A program made the position numbers and the translations under genes. The notes under the pieces were generated by a model. It ran no database searches and had not been told where the DNA came from. It saw only the letters and a list, made by a program, of their open reading frames with translations. From the NCBI GenBank assembly GCA_000149265.1, contig CH003364.1, forward strand, positions 540,392 through 604,391: DNA of 64,000 nt, in the 5' to 3' direction. The stretch's first letter is position 1. Each line of letters begins with the position of its first letter. Below, one piece after another: positions 17,028 through 28,606 of the stretch. This DNA is from Ciona savignyi (Eukaryota > Chordata > Ascidiacea > Phlebobranchia > Cionidae).

Positions 17028-17160
17028 GATAGATATTCATAGAGATAGGATAGATGTTTATCATCGTGAATGGGAAACCAGGAGGGTTAACACACCGGTA
17101 ATCGTGACAAGTTTTGAATCTGCAACCTTTTGGCTGAAAGTTGACGCAGTAAACGACCGA
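17028..17160 (-). repeat. SINE fragment with internal deletion
   Basis: Tail AGGATAGATGTTTATCATCG and GAATGGGAAACC joined directly to the head CAAGTTTTGAATCTGCAACC, with the middle removed. Confidence 0.7.
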
Positions 17161-17740
17161 AGTAATATATCGGACAGATTGAGATATATAGTAGATCACG
17201 AAGTTGCAAAGTAAAACTAATAGTCACATATGCAAAAACGCGTGGAAAGAGAAAAATAAAAACAAAAATGAATAACACCGACACCTGAAAATAAAAATAC
17301 CATCGAAAAAATAGAAATCTGTGAAACACTAAAAACTGGAAAGGTAAATAATACTGACAATGATTACTTTTTAATAAACCAACCGTAAAAACGTTGATCG
17401 ACTAATGAATACTCATACCAATCAGAAAAATTAAAGCCAAATTAAAATTAATAGCTCAATGCTTGTTTTAATTAATAAGTGCAGGTAAAGGATATATTTA
17501 GCGTGCGGCAATATTACACTGTTGAAGTTTGCCATAAAACCGTATTTACCTATCACTATACAGTTTCGTTGTACTGACCGCTCGAATACACGATAGTTCC
17601 TTAATGTTTACCGTTTCAAACTATCTCTCCTTAGCTTTTCGCTAAGACCCACTATACAGAAATCGGTATGTAAGTCAGTCGCGTTAACCATTCCAATAAC
17701 AAGAACACTCATAAGTCAGAATTAATGAGCCGGAAACGCT

Positions 17741-18805
17741 TTATAATATAGTAACAGCTGTAGTTCTTGAAGCAGATGGGCTAAATCGAAAACATTTTAA
17801 TGGAACAAGATCGGGCTTTGCTTTTTTGTAAAATAACAATCTTTGCTTCCAATCCGAAAATGAGCAGCTGACCGAAATTATATTGATCATTAAGTTTAAG
17901 TTATATATATTCGACCAAAATGTGATCGGGCTTACACCGTCGTGTAGATTCCTTAAAAGAATTGCCGACACAAATTCGGACATAACGCAAATCTTTGAAC
18001 ACACACAAAGCCGGGTAATAATTCGACGGATATGCTTTACGGACAGGCGCCTGTTCGTTGGATGGCGACAAAAGCCGATTTTGTAGTGTTTTATAAGCGG
18101 GTAGACGAATAGACACAGCAATGAAATTTGAAATATAAGTGAGATTATAAAAAGCACCAAGCCAATGTCAGTTGAAGAGATAGGGTTGTGAATAGCTGTT
18201 AAATCGTAGACACATCCCCATGGCGAGCTTACGAGGGTAAAACTTACAAGATAAAAAGTTGCCGTTGCAGCAGAACACACAACATACCCAGGTATCACTG
18301 TGAAGCTAATGAGTCGAAGTAATGGCGAACGAAGATGTTGCAACGATCGGTGGTTGTACATTTTCAGTTGTCTCACCCACAGAAGAAGATACAGACATAC
18401 CAATATCAAATGAAAGAAGATGACATTCTGATATTGGTACACACGACACGCAATATCCGAATATACCCCAAACCGCAACTCTATTTGTTCACACAGACAT
18501 CTTATAAATAAAAACATGGAAGCAATCAAGCATAACGTTCCGCGAGAACATATGCTTTGAAGTCTTCTCCAGAGAGTTTTCCCTTTTCTTATCCGTTCAG
18601 CTTTGAAATTGTCCATTATCTTCCGACGCTCAAAATGGGTAAGAGCAATAACAAGGTATAAGGCGAAGCAAGTTAATACGCTGGGAAATATTTCCTCGCG
18701 TATCCAAGATCGTGTTCTGCTGGGAATGGGAACTAAAATTTTCTCCAAGAAGATGTTTTCTACATTTGTCTGAGTCCGCTGTTCATTGGAACTGGTCGTA
18801 TTCAT
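17741..18805 (-). CDS. intronless seven-transmembrane receptor-like protein, 354 aa
   Basis: Single open frame from ATG 18803-18805 to the stop at 17741. Seven hydrophobic segments can be drawn at about residues 38-58, 88-106, 128-148, 164-192, 213-238, 264-284 and 293-315. The N-terminus is short and polar with an NTTSS glycosylation site. C120, at the start of helix 3, and C198, between helices 4 and 5, could form the usual GPCR disulfide. After helix 7 comes a basic SDWKQRLLFYKK, like helix 8. I see no DRY, CWxP or NPxxY motif, so it does not belong to an obvious class A subfamily; a lineage-specific chemoreceptor-like GPCR is the best guess. Intact length and lack of introns fit a recent single-exon family or a retrogene. 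Confidence 0.75.
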   Translation of the reverse strand: MNTTSSNEQRTQTNVENIFLEKILVPIPSRTRSWIREEIFPSVLTCFALYLVIALTHFERRKIMDNFKAERIRKGKTLWRRLQSICSRGTLCLIASMFLFIRCLCEQIELRFGVYSDIACRVYQYQNVIFFHLILVCLYLLLWVRQLKMYNHRSLQHLRSPLLRLISFTVIPGYVVCSAATATFYLVSFTLVSSPWGCVYDLTAIHNPISSTDIGLVLFIISLIFQISLLCLFVYPLIKHYKIGFCRHPTNRRLSVKHIRRIITRLCVCSKICVMSEFVSAILLRNLHDGVSPITFWSNIYNLNLMINIISVSCSFSDWKQRLLFYKKAKPDLVPLKCFRFSPSASRTTAVTIL

Positions 18806-18897
18806 GGTACAGATTTTGTGAGTTTGGTTAATTTATTACAGGCGTCTGCATAACAACAAAATCGATTGAACAATCTCCAGAAATTGTATCTTTTAAT

Positions 18898-19130
18898 GGA
18901 TGATATAGAAAATCATATTTATCCCCGTAAATGAAAAAACGCAATGCGTTATGATACTGGTAATCGTCAAATTATCGCCCACCCACCATGGGTTAAATCG
19001 GAGCTAAAGTGTGTTGTGTATTTTTGGGAAGTTTCTTTAAGTTGGTATAGCCCGTTATACCACTTGGTTCAGGCAATTTTCTCTAAGCGCCTTGTCCGAA
19101 GACACAACCGACTATCTAGCGCCAGTTTCG
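18898..19130 (-). repeat. SINE copy upstream of the 7TM gene
   Basis: Degenerate reverse copy: AATCATATTTATCCCCGTAA, GTGTGTTGTGTATTTTTGGG, CCACTTGGTTCAGGCAATTT and CTAGCGCCAGTTTCGATT. It lies about 95 bases upstream of the 7TM start codon, so it may form part of that promoter. Confidence 0.7.
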
Positions 19131-19513
19131 ATTAATCTACCTTGGGCTGAAGCAAGGGTGTGTTATCAACGTTTTCCGCTAAGACTGTCTATAACTAGCG
19201 GCTGGTTCCACATACCCTTTCCGCTACCTACGAATTGTTAATGATCTGTGATTCCGTGTCCACGGCTGCGTCTGTAATTCTGTGCCCAATATCATTTATT
19301 TTATTTACCCGTTCATAAACTTTTTTTACTGTGAAATATTTACCCGGATTTTAATTTAGTTTACACTCTGACCTTAACCTTTTCAAGATTAATAAATAAA
19401 AATGGTTCCATGCTACAACTACTCGTTTCTGTATTGTTTTGCTTGTCTTATTATCTTAAGTAATTAGTTTACATATAACAAATAAGCTTTAAATGCAATA
19501 ATACTGCAACAAT

Positions 19514-19650
19514 TAACTTAGTGAATTAGTGCGTCGCCGTTCAGCCGAAGGATTACCGGTTTGAAGCTGGCCGCTAGCTAGTCGGTTGTGACCTAGGGCA
19601 AGCCACTTTACCTTGCGTGAACCTAGCCAAGACACAACCGACTAAGCAAG
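19514..19650 (+). repeat. SINE head fragments
   Basis: TTAGTGCGTCGCCGTTCAGCC followed by GCTAGCTAGTCGGTTGTGAC and AAGCCACTTTACC, then a second short stretch AAGACACAACCGACTAAGC in the opposite sense. Confidence 0.7.
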
Positions 19651-19754
19651 CGAATGGTCATGACTGCAAAGACCTTTAGTCTAGTGCTATTAGACATGAG
19701 GTGGTGTTTTTCGTTAACTTTCCTGATATTGGGGCGATTTACGTTATATTCTTA

Positions 19755-19854
19755 NNNNNNNNNNNNNNNNNNNNNNNNNNNNNNNNNNNNNNNNNNNNNN
19801 NNNNNNNNNNNNNNNNNNNNNNNNNNNNNNNNNNNNNNNNNNNNNNNNNNNNNN
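19755..19854. other. assembly gap of 100 N
   Basis: Run of 100 undetermined bases; the true size is unknown. Confidence 1.
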
Positions 19855-19996
19855 ATCTTTCACATGTAGCTATTTTCCTGTTTTTGTTTAAACATTATTA
19901 TTAATGATATATCTTTCAAACTTAAATAAAGCTATCTTCTCGATTTTTGGGCCTAAATTTCGCCGAAACTGTCTTACAAGAAGATCATATTTAAAA

Positions 19997-20236
19997 CTAG
20001 TAGCACTTACACTGTACCTTAGTTTTAACATGGACATCGATGATCCATGGCTTTTTATAAATAATACGAGAAAAAAGGACCAAAGTATCACCTGCTCTTG
20101 TTTTACTGATCACTGCTAATCGTGACAGCCAGGTGCCTGCCAGTATGAGCAGCAGTGTCACAACATATGGGTATTTATTGCTTTGGAGGGAATACGCAAG
20201 CGGCCTTTTCAGATCACCTCCTTCATTTTCGTTCAT
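19997..20236 (-). CDS. possible first exon of a small membrane protein next to the gap
   Basis: From ATG 20234-20236 it reads MNENEGGDLKRPLAYSLQSN, then one hydrophobic stretch (VVTLLLILAGTWLSRLAVI). Two possible donors follow (A|GTAAAA and G|GTGATA), so the frame beyond about residue 48 may be intron. The layout (short cytosolic head, one helix) fits a type II or signal-anchor protein. The next exon could lie in or beyond the gap. No family was recognised and chance cannot be excluded. Confidence 0.3.
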   Translation of the reverse strand: MNENEGGDLKRPLAYSLQSNKYPYVVTLLLILAGTWLSRLAVISKTRAGDTLVLFSRIIYKKPWIIDVHVKTKVQCKCY

Positions 20237-20493
20237 TTTAATTGAAAATATCGAATTGACGTCTATGACAAAAGCGTTTGATTTTTAATTATTAGATTGC
20301 AGGTGTGAATACCATCTTAATGTTACATTTTCCTTTTTTTTGAGAAAATCTTACAACCTAAATTAACTTAGTAATTTATTGAAGTGTGTTGTGTATGTGA
20401 GTGTACCAGGGCGTATGGTGTCAAAAATTAAAGTTACAATTTGTAATTTCGAATTACTGTCAAAATTTTAGCTCCAGCAGTAAAGGTACACTG

Positions 20494-21082
20494 CAGTGGT
20501 TCTTATCCCCAGGGGGCGTACAGCATTTTTTCTGTCATTTACAACACATTTTTTATTAATTTCGAGAATCCGAGCTTTGCGAACTAAATTAAACTTTTGC
20601 TGCACATGTTTTTTGTTTTTTCTAGATTAAAAGTACATTAGGTAAGTTATGTTACAATATTTAAAAATACTTCCACACGTATAAAATACGCTTCTTCTTT
20701 CCCTGGAAAAACACACCGAGCACAGCATTTAAACTTCGTTAATCGCCTGCCATTAATCACTATCCTGCTTCACGAACTAAGTATGATGTCATAAAATAGC
20801 TGAAATACCAATTGTGCCCCTGTATTTTGGTTTACGTGCCCCATATTTAAATACAAAGATGACATTTATCGCGCAAGGGAGTCGCGGTGCCAAAAAGGTT
20901 AAAACCGATCAGCTAGCGACTAGTTTTGAACCTACAACCTTTCGATTGAAAGGCGACGCACTTTAACCGCTAGACCAACCGGCCGGACCATATCTGCGGG
21001 TTGACCGAATGGTGAGGGTGTTCAATTCATTAACAGCACGTCATTTTAAATAAGTTGAATGGTGAATCGATAAGAACCACTG
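20494..21082. mobile_element. hAT-like element with an inserted SINE fragment
   Basis: Ends CAGTGGTTCTTATC and GATAAGAACCACTG are perfect inverted repeats. A SINE head fragment (CGATCAGCTAGCGACTAG to ACCAACCGGCCGG, 20905-20988, minus strand) sits inside. No exact 8-bp target duplication was seen. Confidence 0.75.
20905..20988 (-). repeat. SINE head fragment
   Basis: tRNA-like head only, with TTTCGATTGAAAGGCGACGC and CGCTAGACCAACCGGCCGG. Confidence 0.85.
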
Positions 21083-21399
21083 TTACAGCATTATGTGTGT
21101 TGACATCCTGCTGTCAATACAATGCACCATTTTTATCAAATAATTAACCCATTGTTACGATTGATCTTTCAATATATTTGATTTGCCCTAACTTTCACCA
21201 TTGTGTAAAGGATTTTACAATTTTTTTCATATATATCTCTGTTTTGCACATTGACGTAAAAACAGCTGTGACTGAATCCACATTGACCTTTGTACTACCA
21301 CCTACAAGGTTACTAGGTCACCGTGACACCATTTACGGGTAAATAAAAGATATCGAGAGAAAATGATAAATACTGCAATGCTTTTCTCTCTGTGTAGAC

Positions 21400-21774
21400 C
21401 AGTGCTTCTCAAATGGTGCGCCGCGGCGCACTGGTGCGCCACAGTGGTTAGCTAGGTGCGCCACACTTGCATTTCGTAAATTTACGACTGAGTGTGCATA
21501 GATCATAAACTACTAAATGGTTAGTTCGTTCTTTTCCATTGTAACGTTAGTTGTACATTAACTTTAGAAAAGCAAGAGCGCTCAAGAAACGGTAATATCG
21601 TTATGTGGAAAAATTGCTGATGAAATTATTTAAATTAAACTTTTAATTTTCCATATTTTTCCTAAATTGTGTGAGTATTTAGCATATTGTTTTGACTCCC
21701 CGTGCAAAGTGCGCCCGTTCGTTTCTTAATTGGTCTCGGGTGCGCCACGGGGTCAAAAAGATAGAGAACCACTG
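21400..21774. mobile_element. hAT MITE family A, 375 bp
   Basis: Starts CAGTGCTTCTCAAATGGTGC and ends GATAGAGAACCACTG. Exact 8-bp target duplication GTGTAGAC at 21392-21399 and 21775-21782. A near-identical copy is at 53579-53960. It contains a GCGCCGCGGCGC palindrome. Confidence 0.93.
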
Positions 21775-22457
21775 GTGTAGACTGAATTGATTATATAATA
21801 TTCAAGTGGCCTTTGATTAAACGAATGAGAAAAGAATGATTGACTTTCAAAGTGTTAGTACATTAGATGAATTTTGGATAACGCAGTTTACCTACCTGGG
21901 TCCATGTATAGTCATGATAGTTTAGTCGGATCCACACATATGCTGTATTCTCTGGCGTTAGCCAGATATTAAAAAAAGTGTTACAGCGGCACGCAGTGAA
22001 ACAAAACCCGCTTTTTAAAGGGTTTCTTGGTTGTTAGCTTACGTAACTAAAAATTACGTAACTAAAAATATCTATCACATAACTAAAAAAACCTATGTAA
22101 CTAAAAACATGAATGCATGTTCGACACGATAAAAGGGCGATATATAAATAAAAGAAGGGAAAGAGGAAAACTGCTCACGAAAACTTAAACATTTTAAGCG
22201 AAACGTAAATTCATTTCCAGGAAAAATCATGGAAACTAAAAATCATGATTTATGGATTTTTCAATATGGTTGACAAATATTTTAGGTAATATTTTTTTTC
22301 GGATATAGGGAAATTCGTAACAGACCCAAGAATATAAAAAGGACAATTGTACAATATATTTAAATTCTTAAGAAATAAAAGTATGGCTGAAGAGCAATGG
22401 AAGGAAAATATTTCAGATTACTTTATGTACTACCCACCCGTAAAAACTTTAAAACTT

Positions 22458-22635
22458 TGACATAGGATAGGCTATTTAAATTTATTTCAGTGAGTGGAAA
22501 ACCCCATTAATTCCATTGATTCAGGCAATGTCCGTTAAGTGCCTTGCCCAAGGACACAACCGACCAGCTAGCGACCAGTTTCGAATCTGCAACTTTTCGA
22601 CTAAAAGGCGACGCTCTAAACCACTAGACTAAAAT
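22458..22635 (-). repeat. SINE copy with deleted middle
   Basis: ATAGGATAGGCTATTTAAAT and GTGAGTGGAAAACCCC joined to the head ATGTCCGTTAAGTGCCTTGC ... AGCGACCAGTTTCGAATCTG. Confidence 0.8.
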
Positions 22636-22639
22636 CTAT

Positions 22640-23530
22640 ATGCTCAAAATAGAAAATTTCTGGTCAAGCAATCTTACATATTGCAGGACATATGGATTTG
22701 TAGGTCAGTGCTTCGCTTGCTTTTTTCACTCGAAGCACATTTAGAATTGTAATAAATTTGCTGTCAAAATGTTAATAACAAAGTCAAACTAGAGAGTGTC
22801 AACCACGTGTTTGACTGCCACTCTAATTGTAAAACACATTTTGTTTATATTCATGCGAGCATGGTCCCTAACCACAATTTGTGTTTTATACACCGAGTAT
22901 GTGATTTGTTTCTGCAAGCATAAACGCATGGATATCAAAAGAAACTTCTTTTCTATGTGTAGTTAACAAAAAGAACAATCGTGTTAGATTTACGAACATT
23001 TTACCACGAATGTTTTAAATTAAAGCCTCTTGTCAACCCTCAGTATAGTGAAATGAAGCTAAATTTTCATAACAGCCCGATGGAGTTTCTCTTTCTCATG
23101 GTTTCAAGTTTTAAACCGATTTGACGACACCTTGTTGCCGCGGCATACTGGGTTGCCGAGAACTTTTGTAGATTACCGTCAGTGGCCGTATGTGGGGTTA
23201 GTTATCTGACGACTGATTGTGTAATAACGGAATTTTGTCAATAATTGGGATAAACATGAATACCATGACGCAAGTCTAAAGCCCCAGTAGATCAATCACC
23301 AAAATGATGATATTATGCTTGTAGACGAAAGGTTGTGGGTTTAAAACCAACTGCTGGCTAGACGCCATGTCCCCCAAACAATTCACACGGTGGAAAACAA
23401 CTAATTTCAGTAGATTAATGGGTTATATTAAACTGAATAACCGACTGGAACAGTAACAACACTGTAATAGCTGCGACGACTGGCGTCAAGTAATCTGTAA
23501 TTGCCCGCGTGATTAATTTCATGTAGTTTC
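22640..23530. other. intergenic, no gene recognised
   Basis: AT-rich; only faint SINE-like traces (for example GACTGATTGTGTAATAACGG near 23210) were seen and no exon-like reading. Confidence 0.35.
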
Positions 23531-23539
23531 CTTTCGACA

Positions 23540-23800
23540 GATTAGTCCGGTAAGTTAGTGCGTCGTCTTTCAGCCGAATGTTCAAAACTGGTCGATAGCT
23601 AGTCGGTTTTGTCCTTTTATGGACATTGCCTGAAATCCTGAATACAACGGATTAACAGGTTCTACTAAATAGAAGAAATTACTAAATCATAAACAACACA
23701 CTGCAATATCTCTTGTAACCGACAGTGGACGCGAGGTGATGTGACGATTGCCCGTTTGGATTTCCCATTCACGGGGATAAACATGAATATCCTATCCTCC
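23540..23800 (+). repeat. SINE copy, plus orientation
   Basis: Head AGTTAGTGCGTCGTCTTTCA and AACTGGTCGATAGCTAGTCG; tail TTTCCCATTCACGGGGATAA and GAATATCCTATCCTCC. Confidence 0.85.
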
Positions 23801-24235
23801 TTCACTAGAATTAACTAATCAGCAAATTTCGTTTAACTATTTTGCCCAGATAGCACACCACACTTAATTTGACCGTTATAATATCACTTGTATATATATA
23901 CAAACTTACACCAGATACATACTTATCTCGTACACAATTATAAAAAAATAACAGGCCATCACATGTGAAACCACATTTCCTTTGACAAAAGGCTAAAGAT
24001 CAAGTTTGCTGGCATACAAAATAAATCAATGGTGAAATGTGGAAACAATTAAACCCCGCTTCTGATTAGCAATAAGCAAGTGGTATAGTGGTATTTGAAC
24101 ACCGTAGTGCAGGACAGTTGATGCAGATATAGAATAATAATAATAATATAGACTGGGCTTCTAGAGTGCAGTGGAATGATTCGCAGCCTGGTCATCAGAA
24201 CTGAAAAAAATATAATTATTGTTAGATGTACAGCT

Positions 24236-24420
24236 GATATAGGATAGGATATTCATATTGTTTTCCTGTGATTTGGAAAGGTATACCTCGCACCCACTGT
24301 ATCTATTTCAGTGTGTTGTTTATGATTTTGTCGATTTTTCAATTTAATAAAACCCATCATTCTATCAGGTTTAAGCAGTTCGTTAAGTGCCTTGCCATAG
24401 TTAATTTAGTCGAAGTCTAG
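24236..24420 (-). repeat. degenerate SINE fragment
   Basis: TATAGGATAGGATATTCATA, CACCCACTGTATCTATTTCA and AGTTCGTTAAGTGCCTTGCC remain recognisable. Confidence 0.65.
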
Positions 24421-24649
24421 AACTTAAACAGTTTCAAAATCTCTTTTTTATATACAACACACTGCAAATAGATACAGTAACTGAACGATGGGTGTGAACT
24501 GTGTGAAGTAATCCAACAGTTACAACTGTGATAACTCTTCTATGTATTCACGAGGTAATCTGACAAATGCCTGTGTGGTAACACTCCTTTACGTATTTGC
24601 AAGATAATTTGACGATTATTGATCACACCAATCGAGTTTTTCTGTTTCC

Positions 24650-24990
24650 AAGAGTTAAAATAAAGTCGTGTACGTGGCACCTTATTAAACACACAAGCAC
24701 TCTTACCCATCTTATGCACTCCAAACACTTTTACCCTTTTTAAAAATTCAAGCACACTGACACTCTTACCCATTTAAAAAATTTAAACACACTAATACTA
24801 TTACCCATTTTTAAAATTTAAACACAATAATACTCCTACCCTTTTTAAAAATATAAACACACTAATACTCTTACCCTTTTTAAGAATTTAATAACAATAA
24901 TACCCTTACCCTTTTTAAAAATTTAAACACACTAATACCCTTACCATTTAAAAAAAATCCAAACACACTAATATGTTTACCCTTTTTAAG
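24650..24990. repeat. minisatellite at the 3' end of ARPC4
   Basis: About nine units of 33-40 bp based on AAACACACTAATACTCTTAC and CCTTTTTAAAAATTT. On the minus strand the unit reads AATTTTTAAAAAGGGTAAGAG, the same as the last codons and donor-like end of the final recognised ARPC4 exon. Confidence 0.85.
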
Positions 24991-27900
24991 AACTCTTCTG
25001 CTACAATTCTGGCTCTCGCGTTAACAGACAGCTTCATCTCGCTGATTTCTTTGTCGATTTCCTCCATAAAATTAATGACAAAATCCACGAGTTTGTGTTT
25101 AAGCATCTGCTCCGTGTGTATGTTGGTTATGAGGAAGCTGATGTCATAACCCTGGGGAAAATAGTTTAGTTAGTTTAGTTTACTTTTTGTTTCCACGATG
25201 AGAAGTCAAAACTAGTCATAACTTTGACTGTGTATGACTGTTAACTTGGTAACAGATCATACAACATGGTTGTTTGATGCGACTACTTAACCCAGTAAAG
25301 GATGATTAAAATCACATCCGGGACATTGCAAATGTTATATTGGCTAAATAGTTAAATAGGTATATTACTAATGGTAATGACAGTACAAACAGATTATAAA
25401 ATATTGATGTTTATGAATGGCATTCAGCTTGCTAGAAAAAACTGTCTGCGTTGCAAAGTCAATCGATTCGCATGGTTTAATATATCCCCTTAAAAAAGCC
25501 TTTTTTGTCGAAATCCCACCAACAGAAGGAGTTTTTCCTAAACAGTGTTTTAAAAATATAATCAATCTCCTAAACTGTAATTATTACCGTTAATAAATAT
25601 GACAAATCGAAAATATTCTATCCTGCCATCCTTTTGAAAATGGAACAATTTTCTTTAAATTTATTATTTGTTTTCGATTAAAAAAGACAAAATCTCTATA
25701 ATTTATTTTTTCAATTATTAAGACAAAATCTCTTAAAATTATTTTTTTTAATTAACAAAAGACAAATCAAAAATATCTTAAATCAATTAACAGCGCTTAC
25801 CTCAACTGGTTTTCTCCTTAGTACAATGAAGTTTTCTGCTCTCATCATCATAAATCTCATGAATTTTTGACAAAGAATTTGTTCAATTTCATCTGCCTGT
25901 TCATATCGAAAAAACAGCATTATCGAAAATAAATCACAAATTACAAACCATATATACATATTTGCATTGTTTTTCTGATAAGGTTGCTTTTATTTTCACT
26001 TTTTCATTACAATAATCAAGATCAGGGCAGGTTCAAATATTTTTGTATTTATAAAAGAATAAACTGTGGCACCAATATTGTAATTAAAACACATCAATTT
26101 AAAAACACAGTATAGAATAGTAGTGGCTGTTAAACCTACTAAATATTGGTTGGTACCATTTGAAATAAATTTCAAATATATAAACCAAGAAGATTGATAA
26201 TAAATCTTTGTTTGCAGTAAAGTTCCCCCATACTGAGGGGGAGCTGGCTAGGCAACTCTGGCAAGGTGAGTATAAACCAAAAATACACAAAGAGAAAGTC
26301 CACTGGTTGTTGATTAACCATGTACAATTTCAAAGGCATACTAAATTAAATTGTGCATCAAAAAAATATGCATCTTGATCTATTTCCGAACACAGCTGTA
26401 GGCTACACATTTGATTACGAGGATTTTGTTCCTCCAAGGAACCAATACATTTGCATATCCCTTTCCTCTATATGCATGATGAATCAGTTTTATTGAAAAT
26501 AAATGCTGAAACTTTTTATCTTTATTAGTTGAGTGCACCAGAACTGTGCTTTATGCCTTCGGCATTGTTGTTAGTGTAAGAAAGAAACAAAGTAACATAT
26601 TCTGCATACTTTCTTGTACTATAAATGTTTTACTTTACAATGCACACTTGCTTGTACTTAGTACTGTACATGTTATACTTTGTTAAGTATTAAAATATTT
26701 TTTTTAAATCACATACTTAACGAACCTGTTTTACAGCAATGCTGACACGAATTGAGTTGATGGAGGATTCAATCAGAACTTTTTCCTTCTCATTACGTGC
26801 AACTACAAGTGGTGTTAATAGAAGTTCTTTGCTGGTTTTCACTTCGACCTATACAAGGACATTGTTATTAAGTAAAAGATGGATGCTTGTTAAATGTGAT
26901 TTAATTTAATTATACTTTTTGTACGTTCCACTGTAGCGTTTACCATCAAACAATAAAAAAGGACATCAAATACAGTAGGTTCCACTTATTATGACCACGA
27001 ATAATATGACCAGACGCTTATTATGACCAATTTGGTATACGTTCCAAAATTTCTCTGTTTAATACGACCAACATTTTCTCTATCTTTCTTATTACAGTAA
27101 ACTTTTTTTCCCGCCACGCACTTGTAACTTCGCCTGTTTAACATGCCGTGTGTGCACTCTGTACCGGGTCTTAATATATCCTAAACAAATATGGCGATCA
27201 CTAAAAATCAAAACACAATACATATTGAAGTGTTACTTCGGTTACTTTACACTGACAGGTTACTTTACAGTTTCTCAACTTTGCAGTAACAAGCACCGTT
27301 ACTACTCTCAATGTACAATGAAGGTGGTGTGAAGTTACACCATATTTATGTTTGTGCAGTTAACAATACATCAGGGAAAATTAAAAGAAAAGCAAGGCAA
27401 CTGCATATTTAAGTAAAGATTATGATATTAAGGTTAATGCAGAGGTCTGCAACCTGCGGTTCTTTCATTCTTCTGATGCGGCTCTTATTAAATTTCATTG
27501 CTACTGGATGGTTTTATTTTGTGGAATATCGTTTAAAATGGCTCTTTGATAAAGGTTGCCAACCCTAAGTTAGTGTAGAGGCTGTAGTTAAGGTTCCCCT
27601 TAGTTTTTGGAAGTGTTTGGAAATTGGTTACAGTTAGTTTCCATAGTTTAAGTGAGCGGCTTTCTTCCTTTCCTCTTTACATCCTTTATGTGTTGCCTAA
27701 TACATCTAATCGCTTACTATACTTCGTAAATACAAAAGCCAAGATTTTAATGTTAGGGTTGGGGTTAAAGTTAGTTCTGGGGTTGAGATTAGTGTTTGGG
27801 ACAGGGTTAGAATTACTTTCTATAGCAATCTAAGTCATCCAAGCGCTCCAAGCGGTCCAAACGGTCCTGTAGTATTTAGAGGCACCCCTAATATCATGGT

Positions 27901-28336
27901 ATACAGGCTCTGTATTTTCTTACCATAATTCGTTTAGGCCAAGTAAATTGCAGCTTTACCTCTGGTTTAACATGGCGTTCTACAACTTGGGAATTGAAGT
28001 TTTCAAGACACATTGTTGCATTTAAAGTCGCCCTCACAGCGTTCAAGTACGGCCGTAGTGTTGTAGACTGCGCAGAAAAAAAAAGAATTGTAAAAAAACA
28101 AAAAAAATTACATTAGGATAGGATAGGATATTCATCTTTATCCCCGTGAATGGGAAAAAATTAAGGGGGTTATCACACGGACAATCGTCAGATCACCTCG
28201 CGCCCATCGTCGGGTTACCGGAGCTATTGCAGTGTGTTGTATATGATGACACGTTCCTTCAATTTGGTAGAACCCATTAATCCGCTGGGTTCAGACAATG
28301 TCCGTAAAGTGCCTTGCCCAAGGACAAACTTACCAT
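24948..28336 (-). CDS. ARPC4: ARPC4, Arp2/3 complex 20-kDa subunit
   Basis: Core subunit of the Arp2/3 complex, which nucleates branched actin; ARPC4 pairs with ARPC2 at the centre of the complex. Exons on the minus strand: 28336-28334 (ATG only, followed by GTAAGT), 28067-27960, 26848-26726, 25896-25801, and 25151 to about 24981. The reading gives [86 protein letters not shown] and [16 protein letters not shown], close to vertebrate ARPC4 (168 aa). After EEFLKR there is a GTAAAC donor-like site; reading on instead gives ten more residues to a stop at 24948-24950. The very end is therefore uncertain. Confidence 0.93.
26988..27120. mobile_element. possible Tigger/pogo-type end
   Basis: TACAGTAGGTTCCACTTATT followed by repeated TATGACC and TACGACC motifs resembles a Tc1/mariner-superfamily (pogo) terminus after a TA. 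No matching inverted end was found, so it is a fragment at most. Confidence 0.3.
27440..27572. mobile_element. short inverted-end repeat, hAT-like
   Basis: GGTCTGCAACCTGCGG at the left and AAGGTTGCCAACCC at the right are an imperfect inverted pair; the middle repeats GCGGCTCTTATT / ATGGCTCTTTGAT. No target duplication was seen. Confidence 0.4.
27696..27893. mobile_element. MITE copy of the GGTACCTCTAA family in an ARPC4 intron
   Basis: Interior GCTTACTATACTTCGTAA, TTAGGGTTGGGGTTAAAG and the right end GTCCTGTAGTATTTAGAGGC match the copies at 14123 and 49110. The left end is lost. Confidence 0.75.
28114..28326 (-). repeat. SINE, head-truncated, ending at the ARPC4 exon 1 donor
   Basis: Young-looking tail (AGGATAGGATAGGATATTC) running to GTGCCTTGCCCAAGGACA. 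It stops two bases before the reverse complement of ATG|GTAAGTT, so the ARPC4 intron 1 starts almost directly with SINE sequence. Confidence 0.88.
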
Positions 28337-28504
28337 TATAAAGCTCTTTTTTGTGAATTTTTCGACAAAACAGAATCAGTATTTCAAGGTATTCTTACTA
28401 TAAACGCTTTAACTAAAATTATTTTCCCTAAATTTCTGTTAAATATGATAGCGGTTACGCCAAACTTCTCAAAACTCGTTCCGCCCTGTAACTAAAGATT
28501 ATGC

Positions 28505-28525
28505 CGGTTCACTTCCGGTGCTTTC
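28505..28525. promoter_or_regulatory. ETS-like site upstream of ARPC4
   Basis: CACTTCCGGTG (28510-28520), reverse complement CACCGGAAGTG, matches the ETS/GABP consensus common in housekeeping promoters. It lies about 175 bases upstream of the ARPC4 start codon. Confidence 0.4.
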
Positions 28526-28606
28526 GACAGTAGAGCTCTAGTCGAATCGACACAAACGTGGTCAGGAAAATTTAAAACATATCATTCAAAATTTATTTAG
28601 GGAATA

